Below, piece by piece: positions 52,501 to 59,868 of a DNA stretch of 64,000 nucleotides (positions are counted from its first letter, which is position 1; every line of letters begins with the position of its first letter). Under the pieces are notes generated by a model. It ran no database searches and had not been told where the DNA came from. It saw only the letters and a list, made by a program, of their open reading frames with translations. The translations under genes and the position numbers were made by a program. Origin of the DNA: Burkholderia cepacia (lineage in GTDB: Bacteria > Pseudomonadota > Gammaproteobacteria > Burkholderiales > Burkholderiaceae). The DNA lies in NCBI RefSeq assembly GCF_001039005.1, contig NZ_LDWR01000035.1:41251-105250 (forward strand). The letters run 5' to 3'.

Positions 52501-53113
52501 GGCTCATCGCCCAGCCGTGCAGGCCGAAATCGAGATATTCCTGCACGTTGGACGGGAACAGCACGGGCAGCCCGCAGGCCTTGAAGATGTGCTCGGACTG
52601 GTGTGCGAGCGTCGACGATTTCGCCGCGTGGTCGTCGCCGGCGAGCACCAGCACGCCGCCGTGCTGCGACGAGCCGGCCGAGTTCGCGTGCTTGAATACG
52701 TCGCCCGTGCGGTCGACGCCCGGGCCCTTGCCGTACCACATGCCGAACACGCCGTCGTGCTTCGCGCCGGGGTACAGGTTCACCTGCTGCGAGCCCCACA
52801 CGGCGGTGGCGGCGAGATCTTCGTTGAGGCCGGGCTGGAAGACGATCTGGTGGGCCGCCAGGTGCTGCTTGGCCTTCCAGAGCGAGAGGTCGAGGCCGCC
52901 GAGGGGCGAACCGCGATAGCCGGAAATGAACCCAGCCGTATTGAGACCGGCGGCGCGGTCGCGTTCTTGCTGGAGCATCGGCAGGCGCACGAGGGCCTGA
53001 ATGCCGCTCATGTACGCGCGACCGCGTTCCAGTGTGTATTTGTCATCAAGCGTGACGGACTTCAGCGCGGCTTCTAGCGACGCGCGTTGGTCTGCGTCTA
53101 GCGGGGCATTCAT
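49523..53113 (-). CDS. Indolepyruvate ferredoxin oxidoreductase family protein (fused subunits)
   Basis: 1196 aa. Thiamine-diphosphate enzyme that oxidatively decarboxylates aryl-pyruvates to aryl-acetyl-CoA with ferredoxin. Order: pyrimidine-type domain (~25-400; SGYRGSPLGGLD, FQPGLNEDLAATA), thiamine-binding domain (~470-640; GDGTYFHSG with ILYNDAVAMTGGQP), an iron-sulfur region (CEGCGDCSVQSNC plus CNKDFSC and CPSF, ~680-750) and the gamma domain (~780-1000; GVGGTGVVTIGALLGMAAH). The separate archaeal subunits are fused here. Substrate may be indole- or phenylpyruvate; it is near hppD and paa genes. Confidence 0.93.
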   Translation of the reverse strand: MNAPLDADQRASLEAALKSVTLDDKYTLERGRAYMSGIQALVRLPMLQQERDRAAGLNTAGFISGYRGSPLGGLDLSLWKAKQHLAAHQIVFQPGLNEDLAATAVWGSQQVNLYPGAKHDGVFGMWYGKGPGVDRTGDVFKHANSAGSSQHGGVLVLAGDDHAAKSSTLAHQSEHIFKACGLPVLFPSNVQEYLDFGLHGWAMSRYSGLWVALKCVTDVVESSASVDIDPHRTEIVLPTDFIVPDGGLNIRWPDPPLVQEARLLDYKWYAALAYVRANKLDRIEIDSPSARFGIMTGGKAYLDVRQALTDLGLDDETCARIGIRLYKVGCVWPLEAQGAQAFARGLDEILVVEEKRQILEYAIKEELYNWPDGQRPRVFGKFDEKDGAGGEWSVPMGNWLLPAHYELSPAIIAKAIATRLEKFELPSDVRARIAARLAVINAKEMALAKPHVQTERKPWFCSGCPHNTSTNVPEGSRAIAGIGCHYMTVWMDRSTSTFSQMGGEGVPWIGQAPFTDEKHVFANLGDGTYFHSGLLAVRAAISSKANITYKILYNDAVAMTGGQPVDGVLTVPQITHQLASEGAKKIVIVTDEPEKYDSQKALLAPGVTIHHRDQLDDVQRELREIEGTTILIYDQTCATEKRRRRKRGTYPDPAKRVVINDAVCEGCGDCSVQSNCLSVEPLETEFGTKRQINQSSCNKDFSCVKGFCPSFVTVEGGQLKKPKAVSVDGNALPPIPEPTLPDIDRAYGVLVTGVGGTGVVTIGALLGMAAHLENKGVTVLDVTGLAQKGGAVMSHVQISHAPTDIHATRIAMGEADLVIGCDAIVTAGDECTSRMRHDTTRVVVNSAQTPTAEFIKNPNWAFPGLSAENDIRAAAGEAVDFIDANRFAVALLGDAIYTNPFVLGYAWQKGWLPLTLASLERAIELNAVSVEKNRAAFDWGRRAAYDLASVKQAAAGDARPAQGATVIALHTKKAVDALIAKRVEFLTAYQNAAYASRYAAFVDKVRAAERALADGDTMQEQLTEAVARNLFKLMAYKDEYEVARLQSDPAFLARLSAQFEGDWKLKFHLAPPLFAKTDAHGHLVKKAYGPWMMSAFRLLAKAKFLRGTGLDPFGRTEERRTERALIGEYEALIDEVTAKLNTANRPLALELAALPDGIRGYGHVKENNLRAVRQKWDTLLAKWRSPTGSQSHQQVA

Positions 53114-53430
53114 TAACAGTCTCCTCCACCCAGTTTGGGATCACCAAAACTCGACTGCTCCGGCGTCTTGTGGACGCGTCGGCAGTGGCCGGCATATTGG
53201 CCGGTTTTAAGCGATGGTAGCACTGGGGCAAACCCGCCGCCCATCGGCCGGATGGCGGCGGCGGGCCAGGAAAACAGGGCGTGATGATGCGTTACATCAT
53301 GTAAATGCATGTAAAGCCGGCCCCATCTGCGGGCAAATGCCGTTAATCTTGTCGGCCTGCCGGAGGTGCCCGGTCGCGTGGGTTTATTTCGCGCAATCGG
53401 GGAGGCGCCGGCAGTTTTACAGGAGGTGCA
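53114..53430. other. Intergenic region upstream of a small secreted protein
   Basis: No gene. It holds the oxidoreductase leader with the GGAGGAGAC ribosome-binding stretch at its left edge (53119-53128, minus strand), and near 53420 an excellent ribosome binding site for the small gene on the plus strand. Confidence 0.5.
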
Positions 53431-53625
53431 ATGAACACACGTCATATCCAGAGTTTTCTGGTCGTGTCCGCCGCGTTCTTCGCGATGACCGGCCCGGTGC
53501 ACGCGCAAGGCGCAAGCGCGCTGGCGGCAGCCGGCGCGCAGATGCGTCAGATCGTGCCGGCCCAGAACACCGACGCGCAGCCGTCGGCCGAGCGCGCCGT
53601 CGAGTCGAAGGCGAACGCGCGTTGA
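53431..53625 (+). CDS. Small secreted protein
   Basis: 64 aa: signal peptide to about residue 26 (VHA-QGA) and a mature part of ~38 residues rich in Ala and Gln, with no Cys and no recognised family. ACAGGAGG five bases before the ATG is close to the ideal anti-16S match, and a perfect 16-bp terminator lies 35 bp after the stop, so this is a real, probably well-translated gene. Like the 78-aa gene at 33801 it is short, exported and low in complexity. Confidence 0.75.
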   Translation: MNTRHIQSFLVVSAAFFAMTGPVHAQGASALAAAGAQMRQIVPAQNTDAQPSAERAVESKANAR

Positions 53626-53660
53626 TCCGGTCGCGCGGCCCGCGGGTCGCGCCGGAACGC

Positions 53661-53700
53661 AAAAAGGGCGGGAATCCTCGGATTCCCGCCCTTTTTCTTT
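53661..53700. terminator. Bidirectional terminator between the small gene and hppD
   Basis: Perfect 16-bp stem (53661-53676 with 53681-53696) around CTCG, starting with AAAAA and ending with TTTTT. Confidence 0.93.
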
Positions 53701-53756
53701 GTGCCACCGGATCGTGCGGCTGGCCGGATGCCCCGGGCCGCCGCGCGCCGGATGCG

Positions 53757-54854
53757 TCAGGCCTTGTCCTGCACGACGCCGCGGCGGATCTGGTCGAGTT
53801 CGATCGATTCGAACAGCGCCTTGAAGTTGCCTTCGCCGAAGCCCTGGTTGCCCTTGCGCTGGATGATCTCGAAGAAGATCGGCCCGATCTGGTTCTCGGT
53901 GAAGATCTGCAGCAGCAGGTCGTCGCGTGCGCCGTCGATCAGGATCTTGCGCTTCTTCAGTTCGTCCAGCGATTCGCCGTGGTCCGGCACGCGGCGGTCG
54001 ACCAGCTCGTAATACGTGTCGATCGTGTCGAGCAGCTTCACTTCCTTGCTGCGCAGGCCATCGACCGCGCCGTAGATATCGCTGGCGCCGAGCGCGATGT
54101 GCTGGATGCCTTCGCCGTGATACGCGTCGAGGTATTCCTGGATCTGGCCGGCCGTGTCCGAACCTTCCTCGTTGATCGGGATGCGGATCTTGCCGCACGG
54201 CGACGTCATCGCCTTCGACTTCACGCCCGTCACCTTGCCTTCGATGTCGAAGTAGCGCACTTCGCGGAAGTTGAACAGGCGCTCGTAGAACTCGGCCCAT
54301 TCCTGCATGCGGCCGCGGTGCACGTTGTGCGTCAGGTGGTCGATGTAGGTGAGGCCGTGGCCGACCGGGTTCGGGTTTGCGCCAGCGATCGGCTCGAAGT
54401 CGACGTCGTAGATGCTGATGTCGCCGATCGCGCCCGGCTGCGCGCCGTTCTTGCCGCGCCAGCGGTCGACGAAGTAGATCAGCGAATCGCCGATGCCCTT
54501 GATCGCCGGGATGTTCAGCTCCATCGGGCCCGTCTTGTTGTCGAAGCCCCATGCGCCGAGTTCCAGCGCGTGCTTGTACGCCTTCGCGGCGTCCTGCACG
54601 CGGAACGCGATCGCGCAGATCGACGGGCCGTGCAGGCGCGCGAAGCGTTGCGCGAACGAATCCGGTTCGGCGTTGATGATGAAGTTGATGTCGCCCTGGC
54701 GGTACACCGTCACGTCCTTGTGGCGGTGGCGCGCGATCGCGGTGAAACCCATCCGTTCGAACAGTTGTCCGAGCGCTTTCGGGTCCGGTGCCGTGTATTC
54801 GATGAATTCGAAGCCGTCGGTGCCGACGGGGTTGTCCCAGTTGGGGATCTGCAT
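53757..54854 (-). CDS. hppD: 4-Hydroxyphenylpyruvate dioxygenase
   Basis: 365 aa iron(II) enzyme turning 4-hydroxyphenylpyruvate into homogentisate in tyrosine breakdown. Two vicinal-oxygen-chelate domains; iron ligands His173 (YIDHLTHNV), His252 (GIQHIALG) and Glu329 (IFFEIIQRKG) can be assigned. The C-terminus keeps the gating helix region GFGEGNFKALFESIE. Divergent from an Lrp-type gene (217 bp), which probably regulates it. Confidence 0.97.
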   Translation of the reverse strand: MQIPNWDNPVGTDGFEFIEYTAPDPKALGQLFERMGFTAIARHRHKDVTVYRQGDINFIINAEPDSFAQRFARLHGPSICAIAFRVQDAAKAYKHALELGAWGFDNKTGPMELNIPAIKGIGDSLIYFVDRWRGKNGAQPGAIGDISIYDVDFEPIAGANPNPVGHGLTYIDHLTHNVHRGRMQEWAEFYERLFNFREVRYFDIEGKVTGVKSKAMTSPCGKIRIPINEEGSDTAGQIQEYLDAYHGEGIQHIALGASDIYGAVDGLRSKEVKLLDTIDTYYELVDRRVPDHGESLDELKKRKILIDGARDDLLLQIFTENQIGPIFFEIIQRKGNQGFGEGNFKALFESIELDQIRRGVVQDKA

Positions 54855-55000
54855 GGCGTGTCTCCTGTGCTTGGCGATCGGCCGGGGCCACCGACGTGCG
54901 CGTGCCCGGCCCGGTTCGATGTCGAAGGTGGCGCACGTGTCGGCGTGCGCAACGAATCGGTACGTGCGACAGAGTGTAGCGGGCGGCCGCGAGCGGAAAC

Positions 55001-55029
55001 TTGCGAAGTTAATCGCCCGCCCCTACGAT
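55001..55029 (+). promoter_or_regulatory. Promoter of the Lrp-type gene next to hppD
   Basis: TTGCGA (55001-55006), exactly 17 bases, TACGAT (55024-55029), 43 bases before the ATG. Confidence 0.65.
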
Positions 55030-55071
55030 GGCGCAATTTCCAGTCTCTGAATAACCATTGGAGGGCAGAAG

Positions 55072-55596
55072 ATGGCGCAAGCCGAATTGGATGCCATCGA
55101 CCGGCGGATTCTCGCGATTCTTCAGGAGAACGGGCGTCTGTCGAACCAGGAGATCGCCGAGCGCGTGAACCTGTCGCCGAGCCCTTGCCTGAGGCGGATC
55201 CGGCGGCTCGAGGAGATCGGCGTGATCACCGGTTATGTCGCGCTGCTGAATCCGCAGAAGCTCGGGCTCGATCTGCTGGCGTACGTGAGCGTGCGGCTCG
55301 AGAAGCGCGGCGGCCTGGCGCCGGTCCGGGCCGACGAGACGTCGGCGCGCGCGGGCGCGACCCATGCGGAGCTGTTTCGCGCGGCCGTGCAGACCTGGCC
55401 GGAAGTGGTCGCGTGTCACGCGATGACGGGAGACATGGATTACCTGCTGCGCGTGCAGGTCGAGGACATGGCGCATTTCTCCCGCTTCGTGCAGGAGCAT
55501 TTGCTGCATCATCCGTCGGTCATCGACGTGAAGACAAGCTTTTCGCTCGAATGCTTCAAGGAGACGACCGCGTTGCCGATTCGATCGGTGCGGTAG
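55072..55596 (+). CDS. Lrp/AsnC family regulator, divergent from hppD
   Basis: 174 aa. Helix-turn-helix ILAILQENGRLSNQEIAERVNLSPSPCLRRIRRLEE (13-48) and RAM domain with the glycine-turn AMTGDMDYLLRVQVEDM. A 20-residue Arg/Ala-rich insert (near 78-97) between the two halves is unlike standard Lrp. Divergent placement suggests it controls hppD, likely sensing tyrosine, phenylalanine or a product; this is inferred from layout only. GGAGGG precedes the ATG. Confidence 0.92.
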   Translation: MAQAELDAIDRRILAILQENGRLSNQEIAERVNLSPSPCLRRIRRLEEIGVITGYVALLNPQKLGLDLLAYVSVRLEKRGGLAPVRADETSARAGATHAELFRAAVQTWPEVVACHAMTGDMDYLLRVQVEDMAHFSRFVQEHLLHHPSVIDVKTSFSLECFKETTALPIRSVR

Positions 55597-55656
55597 CGCG
55601 CCGGGCGGGGAAGGGAGGATCCGGGCGCGCCGCAGGCGCGGCCCGGTCGGCCGACG

Positions 55657-56304
55657 TTACGCCGTCAGTGCGGCGGGCATCAGCGATTCGATGAACTTCG
55701 TCGTGCGGTGTGCCTGGCGCTTGAGCGCGTAGTCGAACACCGCAGCCTGTTCCTGCAGCATCTCGGCGATGATCGTCGAGTGGTCGGCCGGCGGCAACGA
55801 CAGGTACGCGTCGGCTTCGCCGTACGCGTACTCGATCCGCATCCCGGATTTCTTCGCGATGTGCATCATCGTCGCGTTACGCGACAGGCAGTGCATGTAC
55901 AGCGTCGTCACGTGCGTGTTGCGGCTGCGGATCGCCGCGCGCTCGAACAGCTTCGAGCCGACGCCGCGGCCGCGCGCGCTTTCGAGCACCGACACGCCGA
56001 ATTCGGCCGTGCGCTTGTCGCCCTCGGCCGGCAGGTAGGCCAGGTGGCCGACGCCGATCAGTTCGAGGTTGTGGTCGAACACGCCGAACACGGTGTCGCG
56101 ACCGAAGTCCATCGTGCGGACATAGTTCTCGATCACGTGGTCGGGCACCATCTGGCCGAAGCGCAGCAGGCGGTCCTCTTCACCGAGCGAGAGAAAGTGG
56201 GTGAGCATTTGCTCACGGTCTTTGGAAGCCAGTTCCCTGACGAGAACCGGCGCACTACCGGCGGTGCCGACGACATCGGCATTGCCGTTCAATTGCGTGT
56301 TCAT
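55657..56304 (-). CDS. GNAT family N-acetyltransferase
   Basis: 215 aa. Acetyl-CoA fold with the RGRGVGSKLFERA loop (motif A, ~128-140) and the preceding GVSVLES strand; VFGVFDHNLELIGVGHLAY is strand 2-4. N-terminal 20 residues are a polar extension. ATG at 56304 follows GAGGAA. Such proteins acetylate small molecules or proteins; the substrate is unknown. A stretch of ~240 bp with strongly AT-rich DNA separates it from the TetR gene. Confidence 0.9.
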   Translation of the reverse strand: MNTQLNGNADVVGTAGSAPVLVRELASKDREQMLTHFLSLGEEDRLLRFGQMVPDHVIENYVRTMDFGRDTVFGVFDHNLELIGVGHLAYLPAEGDKRTAEFGVSVLESARGRGVGSKLFERAAIRSRNTHVTTLYMHCLSRNATMMHIAKKSGMRIEYAYGEADAYLSLPPADHSTIIAEMLQEQAAVFDYALKRQAHRTTKFIESLMPAALTA

Positions 56305-56547
56305 CGTGGGTTCCTCAAGTGTGACCGTACAGCGGGTTGTGCAACGCAACAGCATTTTACCCGACCGTCAGCCCCCGGATTGGGGAAAACCCGTATTTAA
56401 CCTTATTTGTGCTGGAGGATGAATTCTAAATCCGCTTAGTTAATTTTCTATCTATTTGATTTTTAACGGATTAAAAATTCATCATATGAAATGAGCGGCG
56501 AGCTGTCGCAGTGTGCCGGTCGCGCAACGTTTGCTGCTGCGCGGCAA
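56305..56547. other. AT-rich gap between the GNAT and TetR genes
   Basis: Includes a very AT-rich tract around 56420-56490, unusual for this GC-rich chromosome, probably holding the GNAT promoter. No gene or hairpin of note. Confidence 0.4.
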
Positions 56548-57153
56548 TCAGGCCGTCGGCGTCAGCCCGCGCTCGATCAGGTCGATCACCTGTTCGGCGA
56601 AGTCGCGGTAGCCGAGGCGGCCGCCGGGCTTCAGCCACGTGAACGTCCAGTTGATCATCCCGAACACCATCATCGTCACGGAAGTCTGGTTTTCCTTCGA
56701 GATGCGGTCCGGGTAGGCGCGCGCGAGCTGCCGCGCGAACGCCGCGACGATGTCGCGCTGGCGGTCGAGCACGATTTCCCGCTGCGCATCCTCGAGATAC
56801 TTCACGTCGTTGAGCAGCGCGACATGGCGGCTGTGCGACGTCTCGTATTCGGCGAGGAATGCGCGCACGAGCTCCGCGAACGCGTCGCGCTCGCTGAGGC
56901 CGCGCCGCTGGCTCGCGCCTTCGACCTCGGCGATGATCAGCATCAGCCGCTTCGTGTAGCGGTCGAGCAGGTCGAACAGGATCGCTTCCTTGCTCTCGTA
57001 ATAGTGATAGAGGCGTGCCTTCGACGTGCCGCTCGCGGTCGCGAGATCGGACATCGACGTGCTCGGGTAGCTCGTCTGCGCGAATTTCTCGGCGGCCAGA
57101 TCGAGGATCTGCTCGCGCTGGGATTCGTGGTCGGGCGCTCGGGTACGGGCCAT
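56548..57153 (-). CDS. paaR: TetR family regulator, probable phenylacetate repressor PaaR
   Basis: 201 aa. N-terminal helix-turn-helix (QILDLAAEKFAQTSYPSTSMSDLATASGTSKARLYHYYESKEAIL, ~15-60) and an all-helical ligand domain. Its position just beyond the paaABCDE operon, and the 16-bp perfect palindrome in the paaA promoter (62053-62068), fit the TetR-type PaaR that represses phenylacetate genes until phenylacetyl-CoA binds. It is co-oriented with the DUF1835 gene, 16 bp apart. Confidence 0.85.
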   Translation of the reverse strand: MARTRAPDHESQREQILDLAAEKFAQTSYPSTSMSDLATASGTSKARLYHYYESKEAILFDLLDRYTKRLMLIIAEVEGASQRRGLSERDAFAELVRAFLAEYETSHSRHVALLNDVKYLEDAQREIVLDRQRDIVAAFARQLARAYPDRISKENQTSVTMMVFGMINWTFTWLKPGGRLGYRDFAEQVIDLIERGLTPTA

Positions 57154-57169
57154 GGTCGAATGCGGAAGA

Positions 57170-57985
57170 TTAGCGGTGCGCGACGGTCGCGCGCACCTGC
57201 GTGGAAGAGAGGGCGTCAGGCGCGTCGTCCTGCAGCTCGAGCCGGCCGGCGGCCGCGAGTTCGCGGCAGCGCCACCAGGCGATCGAGTCGCTGACGAACA
57301 GCCCGCCGCGGTCGGCGTCGGCCATGATGCTGCCGACGAGGCGCCGTGCGGGCAGCCAGTCGGATTCCGCGCGCGAGACGATCAGCGTGTCGAGGTCGGC
57401 GTAGTGGCCGCTCTTGATCGTGTTGCTGACCCAGTAGCGCAGTTCGGCGTTCAGGTGCTTCGCTTCCTGCCATTCGAGCGCGAGGCGGCCGATGCGAAGC
57501 ACCGAGATCGGCGCGGCCATCGGCCGTTTCCGCGCGAGTTCGGCCGGCGAGAACATCCCGGTCGCGCACGCCTGGTCGGTGCGCGACAGCGACGCGCGCT
57601 GCGCGGCGTCGAGGTCGGCGGCCGACAGCCGCACTTCGTTCAGCCGCTGCGGGACGTTGCGCAGGTGATAGGCGACGCGGCGCAGCAGCAGCTTGTCGCC
57701 GACGCTCGGCGCGTGCCACACGACCACCTGGCCCGTGTCCATCGCGAGCTGGTCGAGGCGTGCGAATTCCTCGTCGATCTCCGCGTTCCAGTCGGGAATC
57801 TGGTCGCCGATCACGTGCTGCCAGAAGGCGGCGCGCGTGTCGGGCGTCTCGTCGGCGCCCTTGAGCGGCCCGACGCCGAGATCGTCGAGCAATCCGACGA
57901 CGCGCTCGTCGCGTCCGGCTTGCGCAAGGGCCTCGCGCAGCGACGCGGCGGCGGAGCCGCCCTGAATCACATGAATGGTACTCAT
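57170..57985 (-). CDS. DUF1835/DUF3658 domain protein
   Basis: 271 aa. Residues 1-125 match the DUF1835 pattern (IHVIQGGSAAASLREALAQAGR, then VVGLLDDLGVGPLKG); residues ~150-260 resemble DUF3658 (LNAELRYWVSNTIKSGHYADL...ADRGGLFVSDSIAWWRCRELAAAGRLEL). Function unknown. It starts at an ATG whose codon sits right after the paa terminator region, so it is transcribed separately from paa, but together with the TetR gene. Pairing with a regulator suggests a modulating role. Confidence 0.8.
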   Translation of the reverse strand: MSTIHVIQGGSAAASLREALAQAGRDERVVGLLDDLGVGPLKGADETPDTRAAFWQHVIGDQIPDWNAEIDEEFARLDQLAMDTGQVVVWHAPSVGDKLLLRRVAYHLRNVPQRLNEVRLSAADLDAAQRASLSRTDQACATGMFSPAELARKRPMAAPISVLRIGRLALEWQEAKHLNAELRYWVSNTIKSGHYADLDTLIVSRAESDWLPARRLVGSIMADADRGGLFVSDSIAWWRCRELAAAGRLELQDDAPDALSSTQVRATVAHR

Positions 57986-58003
57986 CGGCCTGTCGTCAAC
58001 AAA

Positions 58004-58052
58004 AGAAAGCCGCCGGCCGGGCGGACGTTGCGATGTCCAGCCGGCCGGCGGC
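58004..58052 (-). terminator. Terminator of the paaABCDE operon
   Basis: Perfect 12-bp GC stem (58009-58020 with 58041-58052) around a 20-base loop. On the minus strand it is followed by TTTCTTTT. It ends the paa transcript before the DUF1835 gene. Confidence 0.8.
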
Positions 58053-58113
58053 CCCTAGTGTAAGCGAGATGTGTGACGGCGAGAAACCGTCCGGCGCCGC
58101 GACGCGACGTCGC

Positions 58114-59280
58114 TCAACGCTCGTCGTAGCTCACCACGACCTTGTCGCTGATCGGGTGGCACTGGCACGTGAGCACGAAACCGTCCTTCACTTCGTGGTC
58201 CTCGAGCGTGTAGTTCTTCTCCATCCGCACTTCGCCCTCGATCACCTTCGCGCGGCACGTGCAGCACACGCCGCCCTTGCAGGCGTACGGTAGCGCGAGG
58301 CCCGCGCGCAGGCCGACGTCGAGCAGGCTCACGCCTTCGTACGGCAGGCGCAGCTTGCGCTTCTTGCCGTCGAGCACGATTTCCAGGTCGGCGGCCGGCG
58401 TCTGGTCGGTGATGTCGACGATCGGCGCACCGGCCTGCGGCAGCGGCGTGCCGAAGCGCTCGACATGCACCTTCTCCCGCGGTACGCCGGCCGCCTGCAG
58501 CGCTGCTTCGGCCGCGTCCATCATCGGCGCGGGGCCGCAGATGAACGCCTCGTCGATCGTGTCGGCCGGCGTCAGCGTGCCGAGGAATTCCGCGCATTTC
58601 GCCTGGTCGAGCACGCCGTTGAACAGCTCGACGTCCTGCTGGTCGTCCGACAGCACGTGATAGAGGACGAAGCGGTTCATGTAGCGGTTCTTCAGGTCCT
58701 CGAGTTCCTCCGCGAACATGATCGCGTCGACGCTGCGGTTGCCGTAGATCAGCGTGAACGTGCTGCGCGGCTCGAGTTCGAGCGTCGTCTTCACGATCGC
58801 GAGCACGGGCGTGATCCCCGAGCCGCCGGAAAACGCGACGTACTGCTTGCCGTGGTCGGCGTTCAGGTGCGTGAAGAAGCGGCCGTCCGGCGTCATCACG
58901 TCGATCGTGTGGCCCGGCTTCAGCGAATCGAACGCGAAGTTCGAGAAGCGGCCGCCGCGCACGCGCTTGATGCCGATGCGCAGTTCGCCGTCACGGTCGT
59001 AGTCCGTCGTGCCGACACAGATCGAATACGAGCGGCGCGTCTCCTCGCCGTCGATGTGGGTCTTCAGCGTGACGAACTGGCCCTGCGTGAAGCGGTATGC
59101 GTCGCGCAGTTCGGGCGGCACGTCGAAGGAGACGGTGACGGCGTCGGTGGTCTCGGGCCGCACGTCGCGGATACGCAGCGAGTGAAATTGCGGGGTCGTC
59201 GACCCCCGCCGGGCCGCCCCAAGGGGGGCGACCGCCCCCTCGGGGGGCAGCGAATGAAGAGAGCGTGGGGGCTGTTTCAT
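58114..59280 (-). CDS. paaE: Phenylacetyl-CoA epoxidase reductase subunit PaaE
   Basis: 388 aa electron donor of the epoxidase: FAD domain (~36-140, RRSYSIC), NAD domain (GGSGITPVLAIVK) and a C-terminal plant-type 2Fe-2S domain with CKGGVCCTC and a late CQC. Immediately after the start Met come ~27 residues (PPRSLHSLPPEGAVAPLG and on) absent from usual PaaE; they are encoded by a palindromic repeat at 59191-59252. The paaD stop is one base from this start, so the repeat is read as protein. Confidence 0.93.
   Translation of the reverse strand: MKQPPRSLHSLPPEGAVAPLGAARRGSTTPQFHSLRIRDVRPETTDAVTVSFDVPPELRDAYRFTQGQFVTLKTHIDGEETRRSYSICVGTTDYDRDGELRIGIKRVRGGRFSNFAFDSLKPGHTIDVMTPDGRFFTHLNADHGKQYVAFSGGSGITPVLAIVKTTLELEPRSTFTLIYGNRSVDAIMFAEELEDLKNRYMNRFVLYHVLSDDQQDVELFNGVLDQAKCAEFLGTLTPADTIDEAFICGPAPMMDAAEAALQAAGVPREKVHVERFGTPLPQAGAPIVDITDQTPAADLEIVLDGKKRKLRLPYEGVSLLDVGLRAGLALPYACKGGVCCTCRAKVIEGEVRMEKNYTLEDHEVKDGFVLTCQCHPISDKVVVSYDER
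59191..59252. repeat. GC-rich palindromic repeat translated into the PaaE N-terminus
   Basis: Two hairpins in tandem: CGCCCC/GGGGCG (59215-59220 with 59225-59230) and GCCCCC/GGGGGC (59234-59239 with 59243-59248), the layout of the GC palindromes dispersed through beta-proteobacterial genomes. Here it lies in frame inside a coding sequence. Confidence 0.6.
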
Positions 59281-59281
59281 T

Positions 59282-59845
59282 TCAGTAGGGTTTGAAGTAG
59301 TCGAAGGGTTCGCGGCAGTCGACGCAGCGATACAGTGCCTTGCAGGCCGTGGACGCGAATTGCGCGAGACGCTCGGTGCGGGCCGAACCGCAGCGCGGGC
59401 AGGCGGGTGCCGCGACCGGCCGTGGCACGAAACGCACGACGTTTTCCCGCGGCGCGGCGCTGCCGCACTGGCCGACCGGCGGTGCGATGCCGTACGCGCG
59501 CAGCTTGTCGCGCGCTTCCTGCGTGATCCAGTCGGTCGTCCACGCGGGTGCGAGCACCGTCTCGATCCGGTGCGGCGGGAGGTCGGTGCCCTGCAGCGCG
59601 GCGGCGATATCCTCTGCGATCTGCGACATGGCCGGGCAGCCCGAGTAGGTCGGCGTGATCACGACTTCGAGCAGGCCGTCGTCCGCGCGGCGGACATCGC
59701 GCAGGATGCCGAGCTCGCGGATCGACACGACCGGAATCTCGGGATCGGGCACGGCTTCGAGCAGGTCCCAAGCGCGGGCGAGCAGCGGATCGTCGCGGCG
59801 CGCGGCGGGCGTGGCGTGGGCGTGGGCGGCGGTCTGGACGGACAT
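59282..59845 (-). CDS. paaD: Phenylacetate degradation protein PaaD (SufT/MIP18-type)
   Basis: 187 aa. The DUF59/MIP18 part is RAWDLLEAVPDPEIPVVSIRELGIL with TPTYSGCPAM carrying the conserved Cys; the C-terminal half adds a zinc-type CPRCGSART...CVDCREP module. Needed for the activity of the epoxidase, probably for Fe-S assembly of PaaE. Stop one base before the paaE ATG. Confidence 0.93.
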   Translation of the reverse strand: MSVQTAAHAHATPAARRDDPLLARAWDLLEAVPDPEIPVVSIRELGILRDVRRADDGLLEVVITPTYSGCPAMSQIAEDIAAALQGTDLPPHRIETVLAPAWTTDWITQEARDKLRAYGIAPPVGQCGSAAPRENVVRFVPRPVAAPACPRCGSARTERLAQFASTACKALYRCVDCREPFDYFKPY

Positions 59846-59868
59846 CGTCGGGCTCCGTGGCGTCGGGG

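Noticed and set aside
49442..53077. 1211-residue open frame opposite the indolepyruvate oxidoreductase gene
   Set aside because: It is the antisense shadow of a GC-rich gene. Composition is Arg/Val/Ala-biased without domain motifs, whereas the minus-strand protein has clear thiamine and iron-sulfur motifs.
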